A stretch of 64,000 nucleotides of DNA, taken from contig NC_084587.1 in the NCBI RefSeq assembly GCF_033807715.1, forward strand, positions 20,631,017-20,695,016. The letters are read 5' to 3'. Position numbers and translations under genes: made by a program. Of this stretch, positions 33,532-44,870 are shown in pieces (the stretch's first letter is position 1; every line of letters starts with the position of its first letter). The notes below the pieces were generated by a model. The model did no database searches, had not been told where the DNA came from, and saw only the letters and a program-made list of their open reading frames with translations. The stretch is from Cololabis saira. Its lineage: Eukaryota; Chordata; Actinopteri; Beloniformes; Belonidae.

Positions 33532-35721
33532 AACAAAGTGCATCAAGTATCTTCAGGATACCTGTGGCTGATGATGCTCACTTTAAAAAAAAAAAAAAAA
33601 AAAAAGTGACAAGAGAAAAACAGTGATGGAGATAGGTTCACCTTAGTTCCAAACTTTAAGCACAGACGCTCCCTTTTCTTGTGCCAGCCAGGCAGGGATC
33701 ACCATAATCCACTAAAGCCCTCCACCTCTTCACACACTTGACAGAAGTGGAGGGAGCTTCTCTTCCCTCTGTGAAGTTTGGCTTTGGAGGCTTCACAAGG
33801 TCAGACTCATTGTTATTGTTGTCATATTGATGAAGCACCGGGTTTTCAATTGGTCCGCAGCCCGCCCAGATTTAAGCTGACAACCCCGTGCTGCCGCGGA
33901 GACGAGAGCGGCTGCTCCCTTTGCAAACGCACCGAGGGAGCAAAAAAAAAAGGACTGTTTGCCGAGGATGATATCCAAATTGCTGTGGGAATTTTCGCGG
34001 GGCATGTTTGTTATCTGTGTTTACGATTCAGACGGGTTTAGCTGTAAACAAGCGACCTTAAGAGAGCTGTTTGGATGATACGATAAAATGCATATCTTTT
34101 TCAAGTGCCGGAATCGATATCCGCTATAATCATAAACATGAGGGCATTAGAGAGCGATGTTCCCCTCTCTGCTTGTAAGGACCTAACAGTATGTCATATT
34201 AATGCAGTTTATTTCAATTAGCTCCTTGCTGGGCGGGCCGTGGAGGCCCACAGGGATATTTTGTTGATGATGTGCAGCAAGCAAAGAGTGAGCCGAGAGA
34301 GGTTAGCCAGTTAATGTGATGATGTGAGGGGAACATTTGGTGCCGTAACAAGCATCAAACTGCAAAGTTTTAATTAAAAGCAAAACAAGTCTGCGATCTT
34401 TCAACACAAAAAAGCTGGCATGCGTGAGAGGGGAGAGACCCAAAGGTTTCATTATGGACCGAAAAAGGGTTTTAGATGGAAGTAATAATTAAAATCCGAT
34501 TTGAAGTCTCTCGAGGTTGTTCTCTGTCAAAAACAGAACTAATTCTGAAGTTAAAACCTCTGCGCAAGCACATTTTTAAGGAAGGAAAAAGTTGATTGTC
34601 ACTATGCTGAATGATATTAGAAAATAAAACACAAAGGAGAGCCTAAAGGTTTTTCCTTTCCAGTGGGTCTCTGTCACAGGTTACAGAAGCTGTTATTTTT
34701 CCTCCTTTTCGCTGTATTTCATTTAAATTTCCATTATGTGTCTTAGAAATGAATATTTGATCTTTCTCCCCTGAACCTGTCACTGATGGGCCTTTGAAGC
34801 TGCGAGACACTGGATTGTGTTTGTCACACTGCAGGATATACAGGAGAAAAAGATCAAACTCTGCTGCACAGAGAGAACATAAAAAGGTAAACACGGTGTC
34901 CTGGTGGTTTACCTGTTTAGAGGCTCGCTTTGTTTCAAATGTTCTGACCACAAATGTTTGGGGGCAACGGTTTTGTGCAATGTTTGCTTTTCGGGAAATG
35001 AGTGTCTGCTTTATTGTTTTGTTTTATTTGTTTTTGCTTCTTTTTTTTTTTGGAGGGGGCTTGACTTGGATTCGCTGTTCTCTGCGCTGCTGCAGTCTGC
35101 AGAAAAACTTTCTCTCTGAGAACTTTACTTTTTGCTCATTTTCCCTGCACATATTTTGTGTTGAATGCACATGGATGCACATGTGTGTACATACATACTG
35201 CAGGTGTAGCATATGAGTCTGTGTGTGTGTGGGGCAGGTGGGGTGGCTGGAAAAAAGCAGCACTGGAGGTCTGTGTAGTCGCAACGTGGAATTCCCCCGA
35301 CTGAGATCAAATGAAGAAAAGAAAAGATGTATGACCTTTAATTGCTTTCCAAATAATATATAAACTGCCTGTGCGATAACATGAAGAGGTGGGGCCAGCC
35401 AGAGGTCGACAGAAAGGAAGAAAAAAACATAGAATTAGCTCTGTTTGCGCGGATTCATCAAACCTAGTTTTTTGCTCCACATGTCCAAAACATAACATTC
35501 TCTCTCTCTATTAATAGAAATGTTAACATATATCTGCAGGTCGTTGTTTTGTGTGGAAAACAACACTTTCTCCTCTTTATGATCATCCAGATAAGTGTCA
35601 AACATGTACATGTCATGATCAGGGGTGTAGTGGACGGTTGTGACTGTATCGTGTGGTAACTTCAATAAATACTAAAAGTAACTAATTCAATCTTTCTATC
35701 ATCAACAGGACCAATCTGAAA
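33532..35721. other. Unique stretch; strongest candidate regulatory island of the window
   Basis: No gene or transposon recognised, apart from an A-run at 33583-33605 and a short TG run near 35219-35231. From about 33840 to 34480 the sequence is long, complex and repeat-free. It holds palindromic and AT-core words (for example TTTTAATTAAAA-like and ATCGATAT-like) and TAAT cores in GC-balanced context, the appearance of deeply conserved vertebrate enhancers. Conservation cannot be tested here. Confidence 0.4.
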
Positions 35722-36492
35722 ATTAAAGCTGCAAGCAGCGATGAACGGGCCCTTGCACCCTTGTGCACGTTCAGGCGTGCTGCAGTGGAAGCTTGTATGA
35801 CTTGCATGTAGATTCTTCAGGCCTGGACATTTAGCGGATGACACCACCCACGACTCTGTATGTCAAACCATTCAAAAGTTATGGCAAAAAGTAGAAACTA
35901 TCAGATATCGACCAATCGGAAGAAGGGACGGGGGTCATTTGCACCAATTAAGGTGAAGGAGTCAAAACCGAGTCCAATGACACCACCCACGACTCTGTTT
36001 TTCAAACCATTCAAAAGTTATGGCAGAAAATAGGAACTGTCAAATATGGACCAATCAGAAGAAGGGGGGGGGCATGCTTTTTGGCATCTATCTTCGCCAC
36101 GATAACGCTTTTGACTGAGAAAAGTAATGCGCATCGTCGCAGGATCGAGACGCACATTTTGATGTATAACACACCTGGGTGCAAGTTACGGTTCGGGCGA
36201 AGAAGCGGCCGAAGGAATGGCATAAATTTCAAACCGTATCATGGGGCTTGAGGCACGAAGTTTTCTAGGGGGCGCTGTTGAGCCATAAGGCCACGCCCAT
36301 TAATGCAAACCATTAAATATCAAATTTTTTGCCAGGCCTGGCTTGTGTGCAAAATTTGGTGACTTTTGGGGCACGTTTAGGGGGGCAAAAGGGCCCTCAT
36401 TTTGTCAGAAAAATAAAAATAGAAACGAGAAAAAAAAAAAAAAATTCCTACAGATACAATAGGGCCTTCGCACTGTCAGTGCTCGGGTCCTA
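35722..36492. mobile_element. Non-autonomous TIR repeat with tandem core
   Basis: The left end ATTAAAGCTGCAAGCAGCGATGAACGGGCCC (positions 35722-35752) and the right end AGTGCTCGGGTCCTA are the ends of an abundant teleost repeat I recognise by wording. The blocks GGGCCCTTGCAC and GTGCTCGGGTCC are related in inverted orientation. The core has a tandem duplication of period 139 bp starting ATGACACCACCCACGACTCTG at 35838 and again at 35977. CpG-rich sequence and the phrase GGGGGCGCTG near 36269 are typical. There is no transposase and the superfamily is not determined. Confidence 0.65.
35838..36068. repeat. 139-bp tandem duplication inside TIR repeat
   Basis: Unit 1 runs 35838-35976 and unit 2 starts at 35977 and can be followed for about 92 bp with a modest number of mismatches. 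The second unit is incomplete. Confidence 0.8.
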
Positions 36493-36735
36493 AAAAGTGA
36501 AATCAAACTGAAATGACAGCAAAATCGAGGAAATGCAGCTGCTTGTGTCAAGAAAGAAGCTAAACCTATTTCATTTTTGAAGCCTTCTGCAAACGTGTCT
36601 ACAGAAGTAATCTGCAAGTGACTGAGAAAAGAGAAATCCCTGAGAGAAGAAAATTGACATCAGTGATCAGAATCATCAGCAGCCGTCAATTCATATTGAC
36701 AATGGCATACACCAGTTATCCATTCCATTGTTTAC
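36493..36735. other. Unique stretch
   Basis: Nothing recognised between the TIR repeat and the Tc1-like fossil. Confidence 0.5.
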
Positions 36736-37700
36736 TTCCATCTTCCAAAACCGAAAACTGGCCACGAATCTGACTCCATGAAATGTTGAGTTTTTGAGGC
36801 GGGCACCTCCACCTTGTCAATGAATGCCTGCAAAAAATATGAAATAATGTGTCAATAAAAGCTTTGAAATTAACGTTCTTCAAGGTGAAATTGTAAGGGA
36901 TTTGCATATTTCTCCTTCCACAGTGTATACTGTCCTCAAATCATTAAAGGGATCTGGAGGAGCTGCAGCACATATAGAGTAAAGGTAAAAGTCTAAGATG
37001 GACACCCCAGACAGCACTGCACCAAGAACCGTCAATCATCAATACAGACGGGGGTTACGGTGGAAAAACTTTGTAAAGCACAATAACATGAAACGACAAG
37101 TGCAAACTGGATTTACAACTTTTCTGTGTAAAAAAGAAGCCTGTTATTTCACTTGTCCAATGTAGTGAAATGGCACTGGTGTCCCTGGGCATCTGAGATG
37201 AACAGTGAGAACACACTTTGTCAGCATTCAGTCAGAAATCATTATTCCAGATTTTTTTTTCTCTTTTTTTTGATGGAATCTGCACAATCTGCTCCAAACC
37301 AAAGTAAAAAAGGATCATCCAAACTGCTATCAACTACAAGCTTAAAAATCCAGACTGTGATGGTTATGTATCGATGACCTTGTCAAAAACCATTCACACT
37401 TAATGCAGCTTTAATGCATACAAGTCTTGTGACTTTATTCAGCAACATCAAGGAAGGGTATGGGTACTGGACTAGTCTGCCAGAAGTCCTCACCTGTCCC
37501 CAACAGAAACTGAGAGTTTCTAAACCACCCCCCGTAAAAAAAAAAAAACACCTCACTGTTGCTCACCTTAGAAGTGTCCAGGAAAGAGGAGACGAGATGA
37601 AAAACTGTGAATGTTTCATTGCTTGGTATCCTCGGGAAATGCAATAACTGGTAAAAATGTACTCTGTTGCATCTCTGAAATACAAACATGTATATGTATT
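36736..37700 (+). pseudogene. Second Tc1/mariner-type fossil
   Basis: The wording follows a fish Tc1/mariner transposase gene of a different subfamily from the one at 27.4 kb. It includes GTGTATACTGTCCTCAAATCATTAAA with GGATCTGGAGGAGC (about 36921-36964), CGGCACTGCATCAAGAACCG-like text at 37013-37032, and AAAAAGGATCATCCAAACTG at 37307. The later GGGTACTGGACTAGTCTGCCAGAAGTCC with CACCTGTCCCCAA (37460-37505) corresponds to the block before the third catalytic acid. Segments between are missing and frames are broken, so it is a deleted, dead copy. Terminal repeats were not located. Confidence 0.65.
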
Positions 37701-39344
37701 TAAAAATTAAAATAAAACTGATGAGAAAAAATTTTAAATATTTCAGATTCATGCAAAGACGTTGAAAGAGGGGAAAAAATCAGCTTTTTTTATTGTTGTT
37801 TTCCTTTTTTGTGGTATTTTCCATGTCATTCAATTTTCTTCTGATTTGTGGCACCACGTTGTAGTATGTGTAGTATATTACTTGTACTTTAGTTTCAGTT
37901 TACTGATTGTTAGTTTTTAGAACCTTTATTGCCAAACTGAAACGTCAACATAAACATTATGATCTGTGAAAGAATCAGGGTGACTTTAGCTATATATATT
38001 TTTTTAAATATCAGATTTACTCTCATCCTGATTAGTAACACTCCAACCTAACAAGTGTGGAAAAAAATAAACTAATACATTTGCAACAAAAATACTGATT
38101 CTTTGCTCCTAATTATAGGTCTATTTAAAAAATAGAGGAAAAACATGATAAACATGGTCTAATAAAAACTGGAATTTGAGCAGCCTAGTTAGTCATAATT
38201 GGCTAATTTTGTTTGTAAGGTCATGATAGCACTTAAAGCCTCTCTGGATCCTTTCCCGCAGATATACAACATGCAACACAGGCAGCCCTTTTGTGTGCCA
38301 GCAAGCAGTGATGTGCTTTCTGTTTCCATGCCAACTCACTTTCATCTTTCATCTTTCTTACCAGCTCATCCTACGCTTCAGATGAATTAGGTTTGTTACA
38401 AATTCTTTTGAAGTGCACCCCCCCATACCCCCCTACCCCACCCCCACCCACCCCATACCACCCCACTTCAGCGAAACAAAACAAAAACACTGAGGAGCTA
38501 CAAATGTAAGCCAGTAATCTTGCTCGTTTCGGCTCCTTGGCTAACCAATGGCACCATGGACAGGATATTTCCACTTCATTTCAATTTGGAGTATATCCCT
38601 TGCTCCTTCTACCTCTTGGCTTCCATTTTCTGCTGTTTTGTGCTGCGCTGCGCCCCACAATTCATTTCCATTATGGAGACGGTCGCTGAGAGGGTTGTAT
38701 TGTGGGTTAGTAATGATCTTCAATTACGCTGATGCCAGTACCTAAGGGGTAAAAGAAAGGTGGGAGTCTCTTAAAGATCAAAGGCTTGGACCTCGAGAGG
38801 ACTTCTGTGTCCTTGCAGATGCATTTTCTAAAAGATATCTGTGAATTTTGCCTCCAGACACAGAAAGGCACTTTCAAGGCCCTGGGATATGTTAGTGATG
38901 GAAGTGATGACAATCTGGTATAAGCTGGAGCTCTAACCTTTGAGATATCCACGATAAACTTCTCATCCTTCTATCCTTCCCTTTCCCCATTGACATCGGA
39001 ATTGATCACCCGTTGATGATGGCATTAATAACTGTGAATGAAATCGAAAACTACAACAAAACTACAACAAATGATTTCATATTTCAAATATTTTCTTCAA
39101 AATGTCAACAGGAAAAAGAAACAGTGACAACTTAAGGCTGAGAGGATCCCAGATCTTGGGAATTACAAGCAGGGCCCTACACTTGCTATTAGACATTGGT
39201 GGGGACTTAACCAATGCCAGCCCCCGATTTATAGTATAGTTTACTTTTCGATGCATCATAAAACATTGTAGTATTTCATAAGTAGTCCATTTTTGGCTAC
39301 ATTCCTTCCTCAATCGCTATAAACCAAATAACCTTCCTGAGAAA
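37701..39344. other. Unique non-coding stretch
   Basis: No gene recognised. A C-rich run (about 38417-38465, CCCCCCATACCCCCC and CCCACC words) is notable. The segment 38490-38760 is complex and repeat-free and could be regulatory. Open frames there (up to 81 codons, both strands) overlap and look like chance. Confidence 0.45.
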
Positions 39345-39445
39345 CAAACCCTGCACCCTGCACAGAGAGACCCTCGCACAACCAGGGATAGAACCAAGGA
39401 CTTTCTGAGAGTGAGGCAACTGCACCAAACCGCCAGGCCACTGGA
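39345..39445 (-). mobile_element. tRNA-derived SINE head, fragment
   Basis: The minus strand reads TGGCCTGGCGGTTTGGTGCAG, then CTCACTCTCAGAAAGTCCTT and GGTTCTATCCC, which imitates tRNA A and B boxes with the usual spacing. The downstream GAGGGTCTCTCTGTGCAGG is typical fish SINE body text. It is truncated and abuts the L2-like tail at 39462. Confidence 0.55.
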
Positions 39446-39461
39446 GGGCCAGAGCAGCCTA

Positions 39462-39652
39462 AACTGGTACATTTTCCTTGCCACTGTTTGGCTTAAGGTT
39501 TTTCTCCCACTAGGGGAGTTTTTACCTGCCATTGTTTATGTAATAATTGCTCGGGGGTTTATGTTCATGTTCTGGGTCTCTGGAAAGCGTCTAGAGACAA
39601 CATCTGTTGTATTAGACGCTATACAAATAAAATTGAATTGAATTGAATAAAT
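39462..39652 (+). mobile_element. L2-like LINE 3' tail, copy 2, strongly truncated
   Basis: It starts at TTTTCCTTGCCACTGTTTGG and runs through CTCCCACTAGGGGAG to TTAGACGCTATACAAATAAA and ATTGA units. It matches the last 190 bp of the copies at 28901-29432 and 54905-55600, so its 5' break is different from theirs. Confidence 0.75.
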
Positions 39653-39994
39653 TAAGTAAACCGAGTGGTCTATTACCATTAATGTGGACTCATTAGTCAT
39701 CAAGTAAATCACACTTTTCAATATTAAAATACCTCCTAATGTCCACTTCCTTTTCTTAGCTGCGATCTCAGAGACAGTTTAACTTGACGGTCGAGACAAA
39801 TTGAGAACTAATTACAATCAGAGCCAGTCTTTCATGTGTAAAACTTCATGTAGGCACAAAGCCAGAAATATGCATTTATTTTCACCAGCTTCATAAAGTT
39901 CTGCACACATATGGTTCTCTTTTTTCATTACTGATCACCATGAAATTTCACTCAAGTGAGAAAGCCAGTTTTTGCTCCAAGCTTTTGGCAAGAA

Positions 39995-39997
<3 letters not shown>
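39653..39997. other. Unique stretch
   Basis: Nothing recognised between the LINE tail and the TA array. Confidence 0.5.

Positions 39998-40052
<55 letters not shown>
39998..40052. repeat. (TA)n microsatellite
   Basis: About 27 TA units with one TG interruption near 40042. Being self-complementary, it can extrude as a hairpin. Tyr-Ile repeats in translated frames are artefacts of it. Confidence 0.95.
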
Positions 40053-40251
40053 ACATTTAAATCACAACGAAAGCAAGGGCTAAGATTTAGAGTTGCAGTG
40101 AATGTGAAGAGGAGAAATATCTGCAAAGCAGTGAAAAGAAAATTCATTTTCTATTTGAATTTAAAAAAAAAAAAAGTGTAATTTTCAAGATGTTATGAGA
40201 AACTATCATTTGTAAAAGGTAATACCCTATATTTAATTTTTTAAGACAATT

Positions 40252-40430
40252 AGTCCTGTCTGTCCCTCTTGACATTGTGTTAGCAAACACTTGAATGCTC
40301 CAGACCAGGAAAAGTGCTAAACTCTATCTTTTTATAAATGTTTGCACATCTGATCAGTTTATCAAGGGCTGATGACTAGCATCACCTGGCTGGAACTTAC
40401 CTTCTTAAATCATATGGAAGCAGTAAGTAT
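40252..40430 (+). mobile_element. Degraded DNA-transposon repeat, copy 2
   Basis: GACATTGTGTTAGCAAACACTTGAATGCTCCAGACC and CAGGAAAAGTGC match 31560-31610 with scattered changes. CATCACCTGGCTGGAACTTACC matches CACCTGGATGTGACTTACC at about 31655. It breaks off at the following AC-rich microsatellite. Family not determined. Confidence 0.55.
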
Positions 40431-40437
40431 ACACACA

Positions 40438-40481
<44 letters not shown>

Positions 40482-40492
40482 CACACACACAC
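40431..40492. repeat. Compound (AC)n(GCAC)n(AC)n microsatellite
   Basis: About 62 bp: ACACAC, then about eight GCAC units, then about a dozen AC units, read directly. Confidence 0.95.
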
Positions 40493-41477
40493 TCAAACTT
40501 TCTCACATATATAGGATTAAAAGAGAGAGTACCAACTTTTGTGTAAACTCAAAAAGCAATTGTTGATAAAGATCATTTAGACCAGGTGTTTTAACTTTCT
40601 TTATATCTATTAGAATCAGTTAAATAGACAGTAACCTAATCTCTTATGTATGTATAAATGTTTTGCTTAGTAACGTCATCAAACTATGTTCCACTGTAAA
40701 GGTAAATTAGCATTTTTCATTACTTGTATTCAGTTGTTAAATGTGTTACGGGCTCTTTATTGGATGTAATTTTGTTATCATCACAGCTAAATGAGCTAGT
40801 TATTGTTAGATATCGGTGGTGTGTGGGCTGGATATCAAACCAGAGGCCTTTTTGTCATGTCAGCACTTACACAAAGAAACATCTCAAGGCCAAAACCTTC
40901 AGTGGTTTAAAAATCAGAGCTAGGAATCCTACCGAGGTAAATAAATAAATAAAAATAAACATTCTTGTTTTAAATAAGAGCCAAAACACACCAGTTTACA
41001 CAAGAACAGGATCTGTACTACATCAATACCTCACTCAATTTATGGAACATAGTCCACTGAAACCTAAAATAGCAACTGCTGCTAGAGAATCCGAACAATC
41101 TGTAAATATTCATGTGCTCCTTGCATCAGCAAGATCTTTCAACTGCATTACGCTCAAGCCCTTGCATGCGGCTGGGGATATTTATAGCACCAACAATTAA
41201 ATAAGAACTTATTATAACTGATCAAAACAAAACTGCTTTTATCCTAAGGAGCAAGCGCTATGGCGTCGTCTGTTTTGTTTTGTTATATTCCATTTTATTC
41301 ATTTCAATTGTCTTTTTTTGTTTTATTTCTTAAATGACTACGTTAATTTTATTTATCTAAAGTTCAACACATCAGACTTATAATGCTTTAATATATGAAA
41401 ATGAAAACGATGATGAAAAATCACTTTTTTTAAGGCAAATTAAAGCAGACATTTTTTAGGTTTAATAATATTTACTT
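40493..41477. other. Unique AT-rich stretch
   Basis: No gene or transposon recognised. Chance frames up to 74 codons. A short AAAT array at 40937-40955. Confidence 0.5.
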
Positions 41478-41700
41478 GTCAATATACATCTTCCAAAACA
41501 CACTGAAATGAGTCCTCTGCTTTTAAGCCATCACTAGTCAGACTAGGAGCTGCCATTTTTCCAGCACCCAGGGAGCAATTAGGGTTAAGGACCTTGCTCG
41601 GGGGCTGAAAGTGGTTCACCATGCGTGCCATCCCGGGAACTTGAACCTGGTTCTCCCAACCCACCTCTGTAACGACTGGACTACCACTCCCTCGAGCCAA
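41478..41700 (-). mobile_element. tRNA-derived SINE, minus strand
   Basis: The minus strand starts GGCTCGAGGGAGTGGTAGTCCAGTCG (A-box-like TGGTAGTCCAGTCG) and has GGTTCAAGTTCC (B box) about 40 nt on. The body phrase CGAGCAAGGTCCTTAACCC and AATTGCTCC is one I associate with fish SINEs. It continues to about 41478. No poly(A) or clear target duplication was assigned. The head does not make a functional tRNA, since no acceptor-stem pairing is evident. Confidence 0.65.
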
Positions 41701-43822
41701 AAAACACTTTTACACCTTGAAAAACAAAATGACATATTGAATTAAAATGTTAAATTTTAACCATGCATGTTTAAAGCTGTCAAAACCCCTTTACTCCCCT
41801 TTTGGAAATACAATTTTTATTTGGAATGATGTAGATGGAAGGTGGGAAAAACTAAATAAATAAATAACCTTGCAAAAACTAGTGCAGAGTTAATGAGGAC
41901 ACCCACTTTAACTGAGCAGTGACAAACACGTGCAATGAAGTTTCAACTACAAACTTTGCAAGTTGCAACTAAGAATATGTAATGAGACCATTTAACAAAA
42001 ATCTTGATAATTTGAACTGAAGCAGCTGCTTTGCTGTAGTTAATACAACTCAATCATTTTTGTTAAAAAGGACCATTAAGGTTAACAATAACAACTTTTC
42101 CTGATTTTCAACACACACTTGTTCTTTAAAATTACTTATTTGTGTCTAAAAAACGATACACGCGTGGTCTTTTGGTGTGGTGCTTCCGGCCTCCAGTCTA
42201 GTGGAGGTATAAAATTTGTATCGCCTAAGAATCATTTATTGCTTCTTCCTCAGCCGTCACCCCTGCGAGTCTTCAACAGAAGACTCTTTTTCTGCATTTT
42301 GAAAGTATACAGTCCCATATACAGTATACTTATATTATTTCCATCTATACAAAAATACTTAAAGTACTTTATAATAAAAATGCAAACACAGGAATCAAAA
42401 CTGAGAATTTATGACCGCTTTCCAAACTGCTCTGAGATAAAAGTGTTTATAGACAGTTACAGCTAAAATAGTTATATTTAATTTAATTCAATGTTTTTAT
42501 GTGCCACAGACAGAATCCTACAGTCGCTTCCCCATACACTGATAGTTATTTTTTAGCTGAAGTACCATGGTACCAACATTGTTGGAAGCAGCTTTTCTTC
42601 TTCTTCTTTTTCTTTGGCTATTAACTGATGTAATCAATGTGGTGTTTGCAAGCCTGGAGCAACAACATAAATAAATCAAATAATATGTCAGCACATAAAA
42701 ATACTCTTACAAGCTTTGGAAGAGGGTGTGTTTTAGTATCTTGGTCCCTTTACTTTTGAAGACCTTTCGGGGGTAATTAAAAGAGTCTGGACTTCTTCAT
42801 GGCTGTTGTACAGATCTACAATGGTTTAATGCAGCAGCAAAAGTTAGTTCAAGAATTGGAAAATGAGACTGCAGTGGCTGCAACTGTTTAAAACAACTTC
42901 TAAAGCCCACAGAGAAAAATCATGGAAAACAATTAGATCAGCAATTATGAGCATAATAGCAAAGAACCAAATTTTACCACATGGGAGTTCAAACAAAAAG
43001 TCAAGGCCCGCTCACAGTCTGCTTTTCCACAGCCGTTCCTTTGTTACGAGTCCCTGTTCATCTCAGTAAAGCAGTTCACATTGTCACTAAAATAAACAGA
43101 AAGAAAGAAAGATATAAGAAAGAAAATCTTATATAAGGTCAATTTCAGGGAAATTGGTATTGAACTTGATATAATTCCAATAGTAAAGGTATTTGACTTT
43201 CTTCCTTCCTGTTACAGGAGCTTTTATTTCTCTCTTTTTTCACATCTCCAGCTGCGAAGTTTACATCAGTCTTAGCTGTAACATTTGTTCCTGGTGACAT
43301 CAAACATGTTCCGGTGTTCTTTTGAAGTTCTTCTGACTCCAAAAAAAAGAGAGATAAATAACACGCTGTCAAGAGCTAAAAGATAGTTGTTGTTTTTATT
43401 TGGAGAAAAACAGACAAGTTTAGGACAGTGAAGACATGCAAGAATAAGGTTTTCAGTTTGTAGTTCGGCCTAATTCCTTTATCACTTGCCTTTATTTATA
43501 TTTTCTTTCAACACTCCACCATTTGCCTCAGATATGTTGAAAAGTTATTAAACTTGGTGGTTTCTGGAGTGACAACACTGCGTGCCATCTTATCAGTGGG
43601 CGCAGCATGAAATGGCCCCTAAAAAGGTCAAACTACTTGTCATGAAATATGCTTCCAGCACAATTAAGACTAAGCCTTTGAATAGACGGTTGAAACAAAA
43701 TGGTCACAGCTCCCTTACAAACACTTTAATGAATACTGGATTCAACTAATTTATATTTATTTATTCATGTTGGTGAAGAAACTTTTCAATCTAGACTATT
43801 TTGTAGTAACCACAGGTGTGGG
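41701..43822. other. Unique non-coding stretch
   Basis: No gene recognised. Open frames up to 115 codons (42119-42466 plus) carry no recognisable domain. The end, TAACCACAGGTGTGGG (43808-43822), may be the left stump of the LINE relic that resumes at 44690. Confidence 0.45.
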
Positions 43823-44688
43823 CAGTGGTGGACAGTAACGGAGTAAATTTACTTGAGTACTGTACTTAAGTACATATCCAGAGGATTTGTACTTTACTTG
43901 AGTATTAGATTTCTTTGGTACTTTTTACTCTTACTTGAATACATTTTCATGACAAATATTTTTACTTTTACTTGAGTAAATGTCTAGGAAGGCTGAAAAG
44001 TACTCGTTACTTTCAGGTCTGCTCTTTTTTCTTCTTCCCTAAAATCCTATTGGACACAAGCTGTTTTTGTCAAAGGAGGAGACCTATCACAGTGCACGCT
44101 CTCCACTGGGATGTACGTAAAGCGGAAATACGTCAAGCCTCCTCAAAACGATACCGCCAAAGTAGCCTGCGTTTGTCAAGACAGAGCCGCAACAAGTCAA
44201 GACAGAGCCGCAACAATGGCTACGCCTGCGTCAGGAGAAGAAAGACAATCTGCTGAGTCGTCTGAGTCTGATAATGAGCCGGACTCGGAGCAGGGACTTT
44301 CACAAAATCCTTGGCCGTATCTTAACTCAATGTTTGAGTTCGACCAAGTAAAAAACGAGGGCACAGACAAACCACAGACAAAATAAAAAAATTTGATTAA
44401 ATTTAATTAAATTAATTAAAATTAAATTAAAATTAAATTAGAATTAAAAAATATAGTAATTTACTGATGTGGAAAATAAGAAATTTACTCTTACTCTTAC
44501 TTTTACTTAAAGTAAATTTAAAAGCATTTACTTTTGGATACTTAAGTGCCTTTAAAAGCAAGTACTTTTCTACTCTTACTCAAGTAATATTTTGACTGAG
44601 CTACTTTTACTTGTAGCGGAGTAAATTTTGACCAGTAGTATTTGTACTCTTACTCAAGTACTGGGGTCGAGTACTCTGTCCACCTCTG
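43823..44688 (+). mobile_element. hAT-type element, internally deleted, with transposase start
   Basis: The left end CAGTGGTGGACAGTAACGG and the right end (reverse complement CAGAGGTGGACAGAGTAC) match inverted and carry many GTACTTGAGTA-type subterminal words on both sides, which fits hAT elements of fish. At 866 bp it keeps only the first part of a transposase frame (44216-44386) and has an AT-rich filler (44390-44455) where the rest should be. No 8-bp target duplication is recognisable, so either the ends have mutated or the flank was rearranged. The right flank is LINE reverse-transcriptase text. Confidence 0.72.
44216..44386 (+). pseudogene. hAT transposase N-terminal remnant
   Basis: An open frame of 56 residues starts MATPASGEERQSAESSESDN and contains NPWPYLNSMFEFDQVKNE, an acidic lead followed by the W-P-Y-L and F-x-x-V-K-N block. 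In fish hAT transposases this block precedes the BED-type zinc finger. The frame stops at KPQTK before any zinc-finger cysteines, so it cannot bind DNA or cut. An upstream frame (from 44111) is in phase. A 20-bp direct duplication (GTCAAGACAGAGCCGCAACA) lies just before the ATG at about 44176-44215. Confidence 0.65.
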
Positions 44689-44689
44689 T

Positions 44690-44870
44690 CCGCTGGGTTC
44701 TGTCCTTGGTCCACTTCTTTTCATCATTTATTTACGTCCTGTTGGCCATATCATCCGGGAATTTAACATCAGTTTCAACTGTTATGCTGATGACACCTAG
44801 CTATGTGTCCACCAGACCCTCTTCATCCCTTCCATCCACCTCTGATTGACTTCCTCACAGATCCTGACAG
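44690..44870 (+). pseudogene. LINE reverse-transcriptase fragment
   Basis: Frame from 44696: [20 protein letters not shown], then a hydrophobic stretch and CYADDT followed by a stop. These are the conserved RT blocks with the catalytic F/Y-A-D-D motif of non-LTR retrotransposons. The segment upstream of GSVLGP (expected G-V-P-Q) may continue on the far side of the hAT element at 43808-43822 (TTGV-like). If so, the DNA element inserted into the LINE. Stops and the short length show it is dead. Confidence 0.7.

Noticed and set aside
41630..41700. Possible tRNA gene on minus
   Set aside because: A- and B-box words are present but no acceptor or anticodon stem pairs properly, and SINE body text follows directly.
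44696..44830. Functional reverse transcriptase because of the YADD motif
   Set aside because: A stop follows directly after YADDT and only one block of the domain is present.
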